The position numbers and the translations under genes were made by a program. From positions 62,001 to 126,000 of the forward strand of contig NZ_SULJ01000002.1 of NCBI RefSeq assembly GCF_007115105.1: a DNA stretch of 64,000 bases, in the 5' to 3' direction. Positions 36,803 to 45,598 of the stretch are shown piece by piece (position 1 is the first letter of the stretch; every line of letters starts with the position of its first letter). The notes under the pieces were generated by a model. That model worked only from the letters and a program-made list of their open reading frames with translations, was not told the DNA's origin and did no database searches. The DNA is from Clostridium sp. HBUAS56010 (GTDB taxonomy: Bacteria > Bacillota > Clostridia > Lachnospirales > Lachnospiraceae).

Positions 36803-37960
36803 ATGTACGCACAAATAATTGACGAACTAAATAATTATCTTAGAAGCTTGAATATAAGTGATAATCCAGTAAATCCAGATGAATTTCAAGCTATATTTGT
36901 AAAGAAATTGTCGAATCAGAATATCATAAAAGACAAACGCAGAATAAACGCAGGAGCTACTGTTTCCACTGTAAACCAGACTCATCTTGATATTACAGGC
37001 CGGCAAAGTATGTTGTTTTTCTTTGAATCTTTAAATGACGAAACTACTTCTATTCAGAACATAGCTATTGACTTATTTGAAACAAATTATAAATACCTTA
37101 ACGATATAGACATTGCACAAAAGTCCTTTGATACAGATGGAAACACCTGCTTTGTCCGTTCTTCTGTTTCTATACCTCCTCATTTGTCTGGATGGAACAA
37201 AAAAATATATAGTTCTGCATACAAAAAATACGGACACACAGGCGATCAGATTCAGATTAACATCCCTGATTCAGATGAGATATTTACCAAATTTCATCAT
37301 TTGGCCTTTCAAGACGACGCTTTAGTTTTATTGAAATATGATTATTTTCATTATCTGGCCATTATAATTCCTTTCGAACTATGTGACATTTTATATTCAA
37401 TCACCAACACTCATGGCTATCAAAATGTAAATGTCACTGTTGATAACCCTTTTTATAATAGAGAAAACGCAAAACAAATCCAGTTCAATGAAATATCACA
37501 GGATCTTATGTATGATGAAGTTGATTTGTCTATGTTACAAAACTCATTAATCAATAGCCCTACTGCTGGAACGGATATTCCTAAACTTATTAAAACACGT
37601 ATCTCACAAGGAGCTTTTCGTAGATTACTACTTTTGGAACGCCATCAATGTCTATTATGCGATGTTACAACCACATCCGTATTACGTGCAAGTCATATAA
37701 AAGAATGGTCTGAATCCTCACGTGAAGAACGAATAGATGCTGCAAATGGATTACTGCTTTGCGCTAATCATGATGCTCTTTTTGACCGGCATCTCATTTC
37801 CTTCAATCCTAAGACAGGGAATATCTGCATATCAGATTCCATTAGCGTCGCGCAAAAAACCTCATTGCGTATTCCTGATAGATTTAATCTTTCTCTTAAT
37901 GACCGAATGAAAAACTATATGAAGATTCACTATCAAAAATACAAGGAAAACGAAAGTTAA
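36803..37960 (+). CDS. HNH endonuclease with an R1-like N-terminal recognition domain
   Basis: 385 residues; AAAGGGG lies six bases before ATG 36803. The C-terminal third is an HNH nuclease of the HNH_2 style: CLLC (283-286), RASHIKEW (His298), and NGLLLCANHDALFDRH (Asn315 to His330). The first ~190 residues are collinear with the N-terminus of the AAA+ subunit R1. IFVKKL matches IIVKRL, NQTHLDITGRQ matches NQTHIAISGEQ, GDQIQINI matches SDQVQLSL, and DALVLLKY matches DYLVLLKH, with spacings that differ by at most five residues. It is divergent from the operon. It is likely a second nuclease that reads the same DNA site or modification. Confidence 0.85.
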   Translation: MYAQIIDELNNYLRSLNISDNPVNPDEFQAIFVKKLSNQNIIKDKRRINAGATVSTVNQTHLDITGRQSMLFFFESLNDETTSIQNIAIDLFETNYKYLNDIDIAQKSFDTDGNTCFVRSSVSIPPHLSGWNKKIYSSAYKKYGHTGDQIQINIPDSDEIFTKFHHLAFQDDALVLLKYDYFHYLAIIIPFELCDILYSITNTHGYQNVNVTVDNPFYNRENAKQIQFNEISQDLMYDEVDLSMLQNSLINSPTAGTDIPKLIKTRISQGAFRRLLLLERHQCLLCDVTTTSVLRASHIKEWSESSREERIDAANGLLLCANHDALFDRHLISFNPKTGNICISDSISVAQKTSLRIPDRFNLSLNDRMKNYMKIHYQKYKENES

Positions 37961-37971
37961 ATACAGCACAA

Positions 37972-38003
37972 AAAAGCAGGGGAAAATGGCTTCCTCTGCT
38001 TTT
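37972..38003 (+). terminator. Terminator of the HNH gene
   Basis: AAAAGCAGGGGAA (37972-37984) pairs with TTCCTCTGCTTTT (37991-38003) in the plus-strand RNA, with one G-U pair and a six-base loop, 12 bp after the stop codon. Confidence 0.85.
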
Positions 38004-38104
38004 GGATATCAACAACACCGCCCCCTAGAGCGACTTCAATTTAATAGTCCATTATAGCTGGAAAACAATCATTTTTATCTTGTGCTGCCGTGATATTATT
38101 AATA

Positions 38105-38743
38105 TCAATTTTCATCCATTTCTGTTCTTCTACCGGAATTAATTTTCCAATATTCATTCATTAACTTGCAATATTTTTCAGTGTCTATATTATCTCCAAT
38201 CATTGCATCTATAAACTCTGTATTTCCAATTAAACATATTTTTTTTACAGTAATCATATATACCATCAAATAATTCAAAATAATCAATTAAACATTGTCG
38301 CTTTCTTTCTGTCATTTCTTCTTGTCTCTTTTCATCTTTATATTTGCGCCCCATGCTTCTAAACAATGGCTCTATTTTCTTATCTGTAAAATATTGATCC
38401 AAAATTCTCAAAAAATCTGTGAATCGTTTTTGACCTTTTGCATTATTTAATCCACCCGTACAAGGCATTAACAAAAAGTTTTTTAACATATGCATATTAC
38501 TCGAATCTTTTACAGTAAAGTCTACATTACATGACATCGTAAAAATGTCACTATATTTTTTTTAAACTCAATTTCTTTAAAATCTTTTTTATTATCAAAA
38601 TCCTGCTTAATAATTCTTGCTTGATTTTTACCTAATAAATTCTTCTCATTAAAATCTTTGTACTTCCAAAATATCCAAATTTGTGATTTATATATGTGTG
38701 AATACAAATGTCTCCATGTGACTTTTTTTCTATCAGCATCCAT
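38105..38743 (-). pseudogene. Unknown AT-rich gene broken by two homopolymer frameshifts
   Basis: Three overlapping minus-strand frames read as one protein of about 210 residues if an A8 run (38572-38565) had nine A and a second A8 run (38246-38239) had seven. Part one starts MDADRKKVTWRHLYSHIYKS at 38743 (GGAG upstream), part two holds KGQKRFTDFLRILDQYFTDK, and part three ends NEYWKINSGRRTEMDEN. I do not recognise the family. It lies beside the defence island and shares its AT-rich character, so it may be another defence gene. The breaks may be real, phase-variable, or base-calling errors. Confidence 0.5.
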
Positions 38744-38857
38744 TTCACTTTACTCCATACTCAATAATGCTTAATTTTTTAGTAGCTAACCGTTACTTCC
38801 ATCATAACACAGAAAACCTATTGGTACGAATAAACATTTAGTCCATTTTAATTCAGT

Positions 38858-39043
38858 TTAATTCATTGCTTCTAGAGAATCCTGTATCATTCGCAGTCCC
38901 AGATTATGGAGCTCCGCAGTCATACTGATTACGTACTCTGCCATTTGCAGTGGGTTTTTTATAAAATTATTTTCGAGTTTTTCAAATCTGTTGATGCATT
39001 CTTCCTCAAAATATCGTATCCTATTAATTATAGAGCACACCAA
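38858..39043 (-). pseudogene. N-terminal remnant of an ISLre2-like (UPF0236) transposase
   Basis: 61 residues, with FEKLENNFIKNPLQMAEYVI and ELHNLGLRMIQDSLEAMN. This resembles the helical start of ISLre2-family transposases as I remember it from Clostridia, where several hundred residues should follow. Here a stop comes directly after EAMN and the sequence behind it is unrelated. It would be a relic of an insertion sequence at the right edge of the defence island. Could instead be a short unrelated protein; moderate certainty only. Confidence 0.5.
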
Positions 39044-39166
39044 TCCTTTGTTTTGTATTAGTTTGTCGCTAAATACTTTATCACAAAGTGGTGTTCTCTT
39101 TTTATTTATTTTCCATTATCCGAATAAAACTTTACGCTAGCCTAAATTTCCTTCAACTAAAACCAC

Positions 39167-39835
39167 CTATTTCCGAATCACAAACAACCGATTCATTCCT
39201 TCCTGCCAGGGATACTGAAATTCCAGATAAATAAGAAGCTCTCCAAATACAGACAACTGTTCTTTCCAGTATCTTGTATCCTCCTGCCGAAGCCGGAGAA
39301 TCCCCTCTTCCTCATAAAGGTCCTCCCCTACCTTTTCATAACCCAGAATATCCAGTTCTTCCTTTGAATAATAAGGATTCATTTTAATGAACCAGCAGCC
39401 GCCTGGTTTTAATATTTTATTTAATTTGTCCATTGTCTCACAAGATACCTCTCGAGGCATGACATCCAGAACATTTGATACAATTATTCCATCAAATTCA
39501 CTCTGCTCAAACTGGTCCAGAAATTCTTCCCCTCCAACAAAAAAGTGAGCTTTCCTATATTGACTTAATCTGGCAGTTTTTTTCGCAAATTGAATACCAG
39601 TTTCCGCTTTATCCACTCCCACAACCTGATGCTCCGGTTCATATTGCAGGTATTGAAAAGAAATATCGCCTGCCCCGCACCCAAAATCAAGGACACGTTT
39701 TGTCATACTGGAAAATAGGTTCAGTGCTTCATCAAACATCGGCTCTACCTTTAAATTTACTCCTCTCAAATCAAGAGGTTCATATTCCTGGAAGACTTTA
39801 TTCCACATAGCGGTTTCACGTTCATAGGCTTTCAT
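39167..39835 (-). CDS. Class I SAM-dependent methyltransferase
   Basis: 222 residues from ATG 39835, chosen for AAAGGAG upstream; an upstream start at 39901 has none. The Rossmann motifs are VLDFGCGAGDISFQYLQ (motif I, SAM-binding), VVGVDKAETGIQFA (acidic end of strand 2), and FDGIIVSNVLDVMPREV (motif IV). The N-terminal part LRGVNLKVEPMFDEALNLF is typical of Clostridial small-molecule methyltransferases. The substrate is unknown. It stands alone between the island and the feo locus. Confidence 0.85.
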   Translation of the reverse strand: MKAYERETAMWNKVFQEYEPLDLRGVNLKVEPMFDEALNLFSSMTKRVLDFGCGAGDISFQYLQYEPEHQVVGVDKAETGIQFAKKTARLSQYRKAHFFVGGEEFLDQFEQSEFDGIIVSNVLDVMPREVSCETMDKLNKILKPGGCWFIKMNPYYSKEELDILGYEKVGEDLYEEEGILRLRQEDTRYWKEQLSVFGELLIYLEFQYPWQEGMNRLFVIRK

Positions 39836-39937
39836 ATGTACTTTCTCCTTTGCCAAAATCATTCCTGCTTTTATTATACGTCTGTTCAGCCATTGTCTCA
39901 ATCCCAGCTATTCTGTTAATTTCATAACCTGAGCCAC

Positions 39938-39971
39938 AAAAAACCATGGCAGCACAGTACCATGGTTTTTT
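39938..39971 (-). terminator. Terminator of the feo operon
   Basis: Perfect 12-bp stem AAAAAACCATGG/CCATGGTTTTTT (39938-39949 and 39960-39971) with a ten-base loop. It lies 51 bp beyond the stop of the FeoB C-terminal part and ends in T6 on the minus strand. Confidence 0.88.
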
Positions 39972-40022
39972 GACACTATAATGTTCAAAACGCAGCTTAT
40001 TGTTGAAAAATCAGTTCTTCAA

Positions 40023-40868
40023 TCAGAGAAAAAGTCTGGCAACAGTGGTAAATAAAAAGCACACAACCACTCCGGTTGCAGTTGGTACCAGCCAGGATAC
40101 TGCTGTCCACTTCACACTTTGCGTCTCTTTGCGTATGGTTAGACAGGTGGTGGAACAGGGCCAGTGCATCAGGGAGAATAACAGGGTGCTGACGGCTGTA
40201 ATCCAGGTCCAGCCGTTATTCACCAAAAGATCCTTTAAAACAGATAAATCACTGATCTCCAGGAGTTTTCCTTCTGCCATATACGCCATAATCATAATAG
40301 GAACTACAATTTCATTTGCCGGAAATCCCAGAATGAAAGCCAGCAAAATCACCCCATCCATGCCAATCATTCTGGCAAACGGATCTAAAAAACCAGAACA
40401 TAGGGAAAGCAATGTAGTATCCCCTATTGTTAAATTAGCCATCAGCCAGATAACCATACCTGCAGGAGCGGCAACCACAATCGCCCGCCCAAGAACAAAT
40501 AAGGTCCGGTCGAAAATAGAACGTACAATCACTTTTCCGATCTGCGGTCTTCGATAAGGGGGAAGTTCCAGGGTAAAGGAGGAAGGAATTCCCTTTAATA
40601 TGGTGGCGGATAATAGCTTTGAAATAACCAGTGTCATAATGATTCCAAGAACAATCACCCCGGAAAGGATTGCCGCAGACAAAACAGAGGAAAATAAACC
40701 CGTAGCTCCTCCTACAAAAAACATGGCAATAATTGCAATCATGGTTGGAAACCTGCCATTACATGGCACAAAATTATTGGTAATCATGGCAATCAGCCGT
40801 TCTCGTGGAGAATCAATAATACGGCAGCCCACGATACCAGCCGCATTGCATCCAAATCCCATACACAT
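40023..40868 (-). CDS. feoB: FeoB ferrous iron transporter, C-terminal part (interrupted gene)
   Basis: 281 residues with membrane helices and the Gate motifs MCMGFGCNAAGIVGCRIIDS, TNNFVPCNGRFPT and, further on, FILGFPANEIVVPI. This is exactly the second half of FeoB, beginning at the codon that would follow KQALT in the first half, 4.8 kb away. In the present arrangement it has no ribosome site of its own and follows the recombinase stop by 12 bp, so it is probably not made into a working transporter. Removal of the intervening element would restore a protein of about 715 residues, a normal FeoB length. Confidence 0.93.
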   Translation of the reverse strand: MCMGFGCNAAGIVGCRIIDSPRERLIAMITNNFVPCNGRFPTMIAIIAMFFVGGATGLFSSVLSAAILSGVIVLGIIMTLVISKLLSATILKGIPSSFTLELPPYRRPQIGKVIVRSIFDRTLFVLGRAIVVAAPAGMVIWLMANLTIGDTTLLSLCSGFLDPFARMIGMDGVILLAFILGFPANEIVVPIMIMAYMAEGKLLEISDLSVLKDLLVNNGWTWITAVSTLLFSLMHWPCSTTCLTIRKETQSVKWTAVSWLVPTATGVVVCFLFTTVARLFL

Positions 40869-40869
40869 G
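40864..40869 (+). repeat. CACATG core repeat, left junction of the inserted element (attachment site)
   Basis: The six bases CACATG occur at both ends of the element, here and at 45676-45681, in direct orientation. They lie inside the feoB codons for T-M-C. The element-side flank ACAAGAGAAATCT (40870-40882) is the inverted partner of the flank at the other end. Confidence 0.8.
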
Positions 40870-40880
40870 ACAAGAGAAAT

Positions 40881-42455
40881 CTATGGTTCTGATTGCTGAT
40901 CTATTTCCGGCGGAAGGGTTTTAAAATAAATCCATACTTCCTGATTTTCTCCAATTTCAATCTTATCAATCAAAAGACGCATCAATCCGGCTGTGATCTT
41001 CTCCTGATTTCCAATATCCTCTAACCAGTCAAAAAGAGCATCCCCCTTCCCCTTTTCCTCTGTCAGCGTTTTATCTTCCTGGACTGCCAAAAGCCTGGAT
41101 TCAATGTCCTTTTTTTCTTTCTCAAAAGCTTTCAGCATATGGAAAAAATGTTCCTCGGAAATTCTCTCATTGACTTTATCTTCATAAAGCTGAGTGGTAA
41201 TAAGAAAAAGTTCTCTCTCTCTTTTTCTTAATGCTTTTTCGGTCCGTTCTGAGGAGGAGATTCTTCTATTATCATTTTTTTGTTCCAGAGATAAACGAAT
41301 TTCTTCTTTCTGCCGACTGGTAAACGTCAAAAGAGAGTTTAATTCTCCGGCTATTACCTGATATAAAAAAGAATATCCAATGGAATGACTGGTACACACT
41401 CTCGTCCCATATTGTTTATATCCTCCGCACACCAAGCGGTATGTTTCCATTTTTCCCGGTTTTCCTGTTACAGACATTTTTCTTCCACAATCCCGGCATA
41501 AGGCAATTCCAGAAAACAGATGAAACATGTTCCCTGTCTGGGAACGTTTTCGTGGAACGCTTCTTTTCGTTACCTGGTCGAAGACCTCCTGGGAAATAAT
41601 GGGTTCGTGCATATTTTTTACCACAACCCACTCAGCCCTTGGAATGGAAAGGGTGATGTTGCTTTTAAATGAAAGTTTGGAAGTCTTTCCCTGGACCACA
41701 TGACCTAAATACACTGGATTTCCAAGTATCTTACAGATGGTACCGGACCGCCATTTTCTTTGGTGATCTGGTCTTTCTGCAGTCTGCTCCGGTTGTCTTA
41801 AAAAGCGATAATCCAGAGGAGTAAACACCTCTCTTTCATTTAAATCTGCGGCGATCTGACCGGGAGATTTACCCTCCTGTGCCTTTTTAAATATATCAAT
41901 TACCACAGAAGCTGCCACCGGGTCCACCAGGAGATGGTTCTTATCCATGGGATCTTTCTTATAACCAAAGGGAGCAAAATTTCCAATATAAGCCCCTTCC
42001 CGTATCTTTGTCTGAAATGCACTTCGAATCTTCTTTGAAGTGTCTCTGGCATACATTTCATTCATAATATTTTTAAATGGTGCAATATCGTTATAGGAGT
42101 TGTCGGAATCATATCCATCATTAATGGCAATATAGCGGACTTTTTTAGAAGGAAAATAAAGCTCTGTCAATTGCCCCGTCAATATGTAGTCTCTTCCCAG
42201 ACGGGATAAATCCTTTGTAATAACCAGGTTGATCCGTTTGGCTTCAATATCCCCAATAAGCTGCTGCCAGGCAGGACGCTCAAAATTGGTTCCGCTGAAC
42301 CCATCGTCCACATATTCCCTATAAATGGGGAACCCATTTTCTTTTGCATAGGAACGGAGCATCTTTCTTTGGGTGCTGATGCTGGCACTTTCCCCCGCTC
42401 CTTCGTCGTCTTTTGATAACCTCATATATAAACCAGCCTGATACTCCTTTCTCAT
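40881..42455 (-). CDS. Large serine recombinase (TnpX/TndX type)
   Basis: A 524-residue site-specific recombinase. The N-terminal resolvase domain has LYMRLSKDDEGAGES, whose Ser is the nucleophile, ISTQRKMLRSYAKENGF and ITKDLSRLGRDY with catalytic Arg residues. The recombinase domain follows, then a four-Cys zinc ribbon (CRDCGRKMSV and RLVCGGYKQYGTRVC), a coiled coil (about 380-450) and a C-terminal tail. This layout is that of TnpX/TndX from Clostridial integrative elements. Its ATG overlaps the stop of the 47-aa ORF (ATGA), and its own stop lies 12 bp from the attachment core. It is the likely integrase/excisionase of this element. Confidence 0.93.
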   Translation of the reverse strand: MRKEYQAGLYMRLSKDDEGAGESASISTQRKMLRSYAKENGFPIYREYVDDGFSGTNFERPAWQQLIGDIEAKRINLVITKDLSRLGRDYILTGQLTELYFPSKKVRYIAINDGYDSDNSYNDIAPFKNIMNEMYARDTSKKIRSAFQTKIREGAYIGNFAPFGYKKDPMDKNHLLVDPVAASVVIDIFKKAQEGKSPGQIAADLNEREVFTPLDYRFLRQPEQTAERPDHQRKWRSGTICKILGNPVYLGHVVQGKTSKLSFKSNITLSIPRAEWVVVKNMHEPIISQEVFDQVTKRSVPRKRSQTGNMFHLFSGIALCRDCGRKMSVTGKPGKMETYRLVCGGYKQYGTRVCTSHSIGYSFLYQVIAGELNSLLTFTSRQKEEIRLSLEQKNDNRRISSSERTEKALRKRERELFLITTQLYEDKVNERISEEHFFHMLKAFEKEKKDIESRLLAVQEDKTLTEEKGKGDALFDWLEDIGNQEKITAGLMRLLIDKIEIGENQEVWIYFKTLPPEIDQQSEP

Positions 42456-42595
42456 GGAAAAGGCTCTCCGGTTTCCCTGGACTTTCTCAGCCGTTCAACC
42501 ACCAGCTCCAGAACCGTTTTTTCTCCCACATAGATCCGTTTCACATTTTCGTCCGGATGTGGTCTTTTCCTGGCAGTCTGTTTGATTGTCTTCAT
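42452..42595 (-). CDS. 47-residue ORF coupled to the recombinase
   Basis: ATG 42595 is preceded by AGGAGG. The product starts MKTIKQTARKRPHPDENVKR and ends KSRETGEPFP; it is basic and contains a stretch IYVGEKTVLELVVERLRKS that looks like a strand plus helix. Its stop overlaps the recombinase start (ATGA), so both are translated together. I do not recognise the family. A recombination directionality factor or a cofactor of the recombinase is possible from position and size; that is inference. Confidence 0.65.
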   Translation of the reverse strand: MKTIKQTARKRPHPDENVKRIYVGEKTVLELVVERLRKSRETGEPFP

Positions 42596-42653
42596 TGGAA
42601 ACACCTCCTGAAAAAGCTTATTCCAGAAGGCTCGTACCGTATACGCCTCTCAC

Positions 42654-42700
42654 AAAAAAAGACCTGCCAGAGAACCATGTCTCTGATCAGATCTTTTTTT
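42654..42700 (-). terminator. Terminator after the VanW-family gene
   Basis: A long hairpin whose outer pairs are A7 and T7 (42654-42660 and 42694-42700) encloses a stem with AGAGA/TCTCT and a few mismatches. On the minus strand the T run closes it, just before the 47-aa ORF. Confidence 0.78.
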
Positions 42701-42708
42701 GTATGAAA

Positions 42709-44244
42709 TTAAGGCTGAGGAACAGGGACCTCAGGCACTGTCATGGCTGCACCTGGTCCATCTACAGACGGAGCCGGCTGTGTCTCCACAGGTGCCTGTG
42801 AATGGGTTTCTGGTGTTGTCTCAGGCTCTGTTTCCACTGGCTTATGTGTTGTGTTTCTATGAATAACTGCAGGCTTTCCCTTGTAGGAACTGTTGTGCAG
42901 CGGTTCTTCCTTTATAACGGTACCGTTCTTTTTTAAGACACGATAGCTCTTATATACCGATCCTGTGCTTCCCTGAGTTACAACCTTTTCCGTCCCAAAT
43001 GGAACGGAGGGATTCTCTTCATAAGTTGGGGCTACCGGAGCCAGATCTCTTACTTTTTCCGAACGAATGGTCACAGTCTCACCAGCCTCTAAAAATGGGA
43101 TTCCAACGATGGAGATCTTAAGGGTTCTGCCTTCCAGGGACCCACGGACCACAACGGCACTTCCACTTGTGTTCTTAAATTTTAAATCCGGACCGGCATA
43201 ACCATCAAAGCTGACCATGGCATCTTGTCCCTTTTCTACATAAGAAGGGGCAAAGCTGTGGGAATTACGTTCTGTTGTCTTAAAGCCACTTTCAATAATG
43301 GCATGGTAGAGGGTGGTGGACACCTGACATACACCTCCGCCAGGTTCTTCTATGAGAATTCCATTCCGGTATGCACCTGCAGGCTGGTAACCTTTCTCCT
43401 TTGTCCGGTTGCCGGTGGCATTATTAAAGGAGAATTCCTGTCCTGGTTTTAAAACCATTCCATTGATGGAATCCACAGCAAGCCTGATATTCTGGTTTCT
43501 ATTTTTATTATCAGTGGTTGTAGTGGTAAAGGTTCCGATCACCTTATAGAGTTCTTTTGCCTGTGCTTCGGTCCGTTCTGGAGGTATCTCTTCAAACTCT
43601 GCCTTTATTTCTGACTGGAAATCCTCTGCTTTCACTGCCTTCATCAGTTCTTCAACCAGCTTTTCCTGATTCAGTGTACGCCCATTCTGCCCGTTTGTGT
43701 AATGGTATGCTCCTGCTTCTTTATCAAAGGACTCCAATTCAGCTCCTACCGGGCTTTGATTCCATTTTTTTGCCAGTTCCTCTGCCTTTGCGGCAAATGG
43801 CGCCTGCATGGCTTCATAATCAATGTCATACTGCTGGGATTCTTCGGGGGAGGTTTCCTCCAGCTTTTTTCTAATCGCCTTAATCTGACCGTCCAAAAGA
43901 TTATCCAGTAAGACGAAATCCGAACCATCACTTGCTGCCAGCCCCCATTGATACCGTTCTTCTATGGTCTCTTCTGCTTCTTCTATGGTCAGACCTGTTA
44001 AATCTGTGGTTCCAACTCTGGCAGAAGTCAGTTTCTTCGTCAGATCAACTTCCTTCCCGGTTGGTTCCGGTCCTTTTCCTTCCTGGTAGCTGGCTGATTT
44101 TGCCTGGCGGCCAGCCGATACATTAGAGTATAGCAGCCATGCAGATAACAGGATGGAAAAAGCCAATACACCAATTCCCAGTTTTCTTCTTCTCCTTCTG
44201 GACCGCCGCCTTCTAATCCTGTTTTTATCCATCGTATCAATCAC
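42709..44244 (-). CDS. VanW-family protein with peptidoglycan-binding-like and G5-like regions
   Basis: About 511 residues. A strongly basic start (NRIRRRRSRRRRRK) and one membrane helix (IGVLAFSILLSAWLLY) place it outside the membrane. A PG_binding_4-like region (TDLTGLTIEEAEETI) follows, then the VanW domain (GQEFSFNNATGNRTKEKGY; EEPGGGVCQVSTTLYHAI), then a G5-like strand region (YKSYRVLKKNGTVIKEEPL) and a Pro/Thr-rich tail. It starts at GTG 44244 or ATG 44232, overlapping the CcdA-TlpA gene; the ribosome site fits neither perfectly. VanW proteins are cell-envelope proteins of unclear activity. It is unusual cargo for a small integrative element. Confidence 0.88.
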   Translation of the reverse strand: MIDTMDKNRIRRRRSRRRRRKLGIGVLAFSILLSAWLLYSNVSAGRQAKSASYQEGKGPEPTGKEVDLTKKLTSARVGTTDLTGLTIEEAEETIEERYQWGLAASDGSDFVLLDNLLDGQIKAIRKKLEETSPEESQQYDIDYEAMQAPFAAKAEELAKKWNQSPVGAELESFDKEAGAYHYTNGQNGRTLNQEKLVEELMKAVKAEDFQSEIKAEFEEIPPERTEAQAKELYKVIGTFTTTTTDNKNRNQNIRLAVDSINGMVLKPGQEFSFNNATGNRTKEKGYQPAGAYRNGILIEEPGGGVCQVSTTLYHAIIESGFKTTERNSHSFAPSYVEKGQDAMVSFDGYAGPDLKFKNTSGSAVVVRGSLEGRTLKISIVGIPFLEAGETVTIRSEKVRDLAPVAPTYEENPSVPFGTEKVVTQGSTGSVYKSYRVLKKNGTVIKEEPLHNSSYKGKPAVIHRNTTHKPVETEPETTPETHSQAPVETQPAPSVDGPGAAMTVPEVPVPQP

Positions 44245-45529
44245 GCTCCCCTTTTAATGTTTGTTCTATAATGCTGTGCATCATGTCTTTTGTCAACTGT
44301 CCGCTTGCATAACCGAACACATTGCCTTCCCGGTCTATCATATAGGTAGTTGGAAAAGAGTAGATGCCGTAAGCTTCAAATAATTCTGCGTTCGTATCCA
44401 TTAAAACCGGATAAGCATACCCATTCTCTTTAAGAAAATCCTTAATTCCCTGTTCGTCTTTTTCATCTCCATAGTCAGGAGCTGCCACTCCCAGAATGAT
44501 TACCCCGTTTTCTCCGTCTGTCTCCTGTGTCTCATATAGTTCCTGAATGTCCGGCATCTCTGCACGGCATGGAGGGCACCAGGTAGCCCAGAAGTTTAAA
44601 AAGATTGTTTTTCCTTTATAGTCAGACATAGAATGGGTATTCCCAAACTGATCTTTTAATGTAAAATCAATGGCAGGAAGGGGTTCCTTTTCCGTGGTTT
44701 CCTCTTGGGACTCTGTTTCCCTTTGTGTCTCTGTTTCTTCCCGGGTTATGTTTTCTGTCTCTTTCTCCCCGGCTTCCTCTCTGGCCTGAGGCGAAGAAGG
44801 AAGAACTGATAAATACCCGCTGATTCCATTCATCTTTCCTGTAAACATCAAGGCACCTATTACAATCAAAAGAGCGCCTCCGGCTTTCACCGCATTTTTT
44901 GTTACATTCCTATGAGCTTTAAAAAATGCCAGCACCGTTGTGGTGAAAAATCCAACAAACAGAAACGGAAGAACAAAGCCAAGTGTATACACTCCAATCA
45001 AAAGAAATCCGAGTGTTCCTGATGAGGCGGAGGTTGCCATGAGCAGTACACTTGCAAGTGCCGGACCAACGCAGGGTGTCCATGCAAAGCTGAATGTAAA
45101 TCCCATGAAAAGTGCAGTCAGCGGGGACATGGCAAGCTTGTCAAAGGAAAAAGGAAGTCTTCTGTCCCGTTCAATCAAAGTTGATGTTCCTAAAAGTCCC
45201 AGTTGATACAAGCCAAACAAGAATATCACCACACCGCCTGCTCTGGCAAATAAAAGCTGATGGGATCTGAAAAAGCTTCCAAGTGCCGTAACTCCAAGCC
45301 CCAGCAAAAAGAAAGTAAAGCTGATTCCAAGGACAAAACAAATGGTGTGGATAATGACCTTTCTGCGGTTATAGATGATCTGTCCATCTTCTCCTGCAAC
45401 ACCGGTCCCTCCGGATAAATATCCAATATAAAGAGGGATCAGCGGAAGAACACAAGGGGAAAAGAAACTTACAATCCCCTGCAAAAACACCGTTAAAACA
45501 GGAATACTTATATCTAGGGAAAAACCCAC
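44237..45529 (-). CDS. CcdA-TlpA fusion: membrane disulfide-electron carrier with thioredoxin domain
   Basis: 430 residues, GTG start at 45529 with GGAGG seven bases upstream. Residues 1-235 form six helices of a CcdA/DsbD-type channel with the paired redox Cys26 (SFFSPCVLPL) and Cys153 (FAWTPCVGPA). A Glu/Thr-rich linker (about 248-283) leads to a TlpA/ResA-type thioredoxin domain with CPPC at 318-321 (NFWATWCPPCRAEMP). It carries electrons from cytoplasmic thioredoxin to the outer face and reduces disulfides there. Fusion of both halves in one chain is known in Firmicutes. It lies first in the element and has its own strong promoter. Confidence 0.92.
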   Translation of the reverse strand: MGFSLDISIPVLTVFLQGIVSFFSPCVLPLIPLYIGYLSGGTGVAGEDGQIIYNRRKVIIHTICFVLGISFTFFLLGLGVTALGSFFRSHQLLFARAGGVVIFLFGLYQLGLLGTSTLIERDRRLPFSFDKLAMSPLTALFMGFTFSFAWTPCVGPALASVLLMATSASSGTLGFLLIGVYTLGFVLPFLFVGFFTTTVLAFFKAHRNVTKNAVKAGGALLIVIGALMFTGKMNGISGYLSVLPSSPQAREEAGEKETENITREETETQRETESQEETTEKEPLPAIDFTLKDQFGNTHSMSDYKGKTIFLNFWATWCPPCRAEMPDIQELYETQETDGENGVIILGVAAPDYGDEKDEQGIKDFLKENGYAYPVLMDTNAELFEAYGIYSFPTTYMIDREGNVFGYASGQLTKDMMHSIIEQTLKGERD

Positions 45530-45598
45530 TCCTATACCTCCTTTTTGGTTTTAAATACTGAAAAATGTATCCTTTTTCCGAAACTTCTGTACTAATTT

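Noticed and set aside
38858-39166. A complete insertion sequence at the right edge of the defence island
   Set aside because: Only an N-terminal transposase-like piece is present; no catalytic part and no paired terminal repeats are visible.
40000-40557. A 185-codon plus-strand frame opposite the FeoB C-terminal part
   Set aside because: It is the reverse-strand shadow of feoB; the minus strand carries the conserved FeoB motifs and the plus-strand product resembles nothing.
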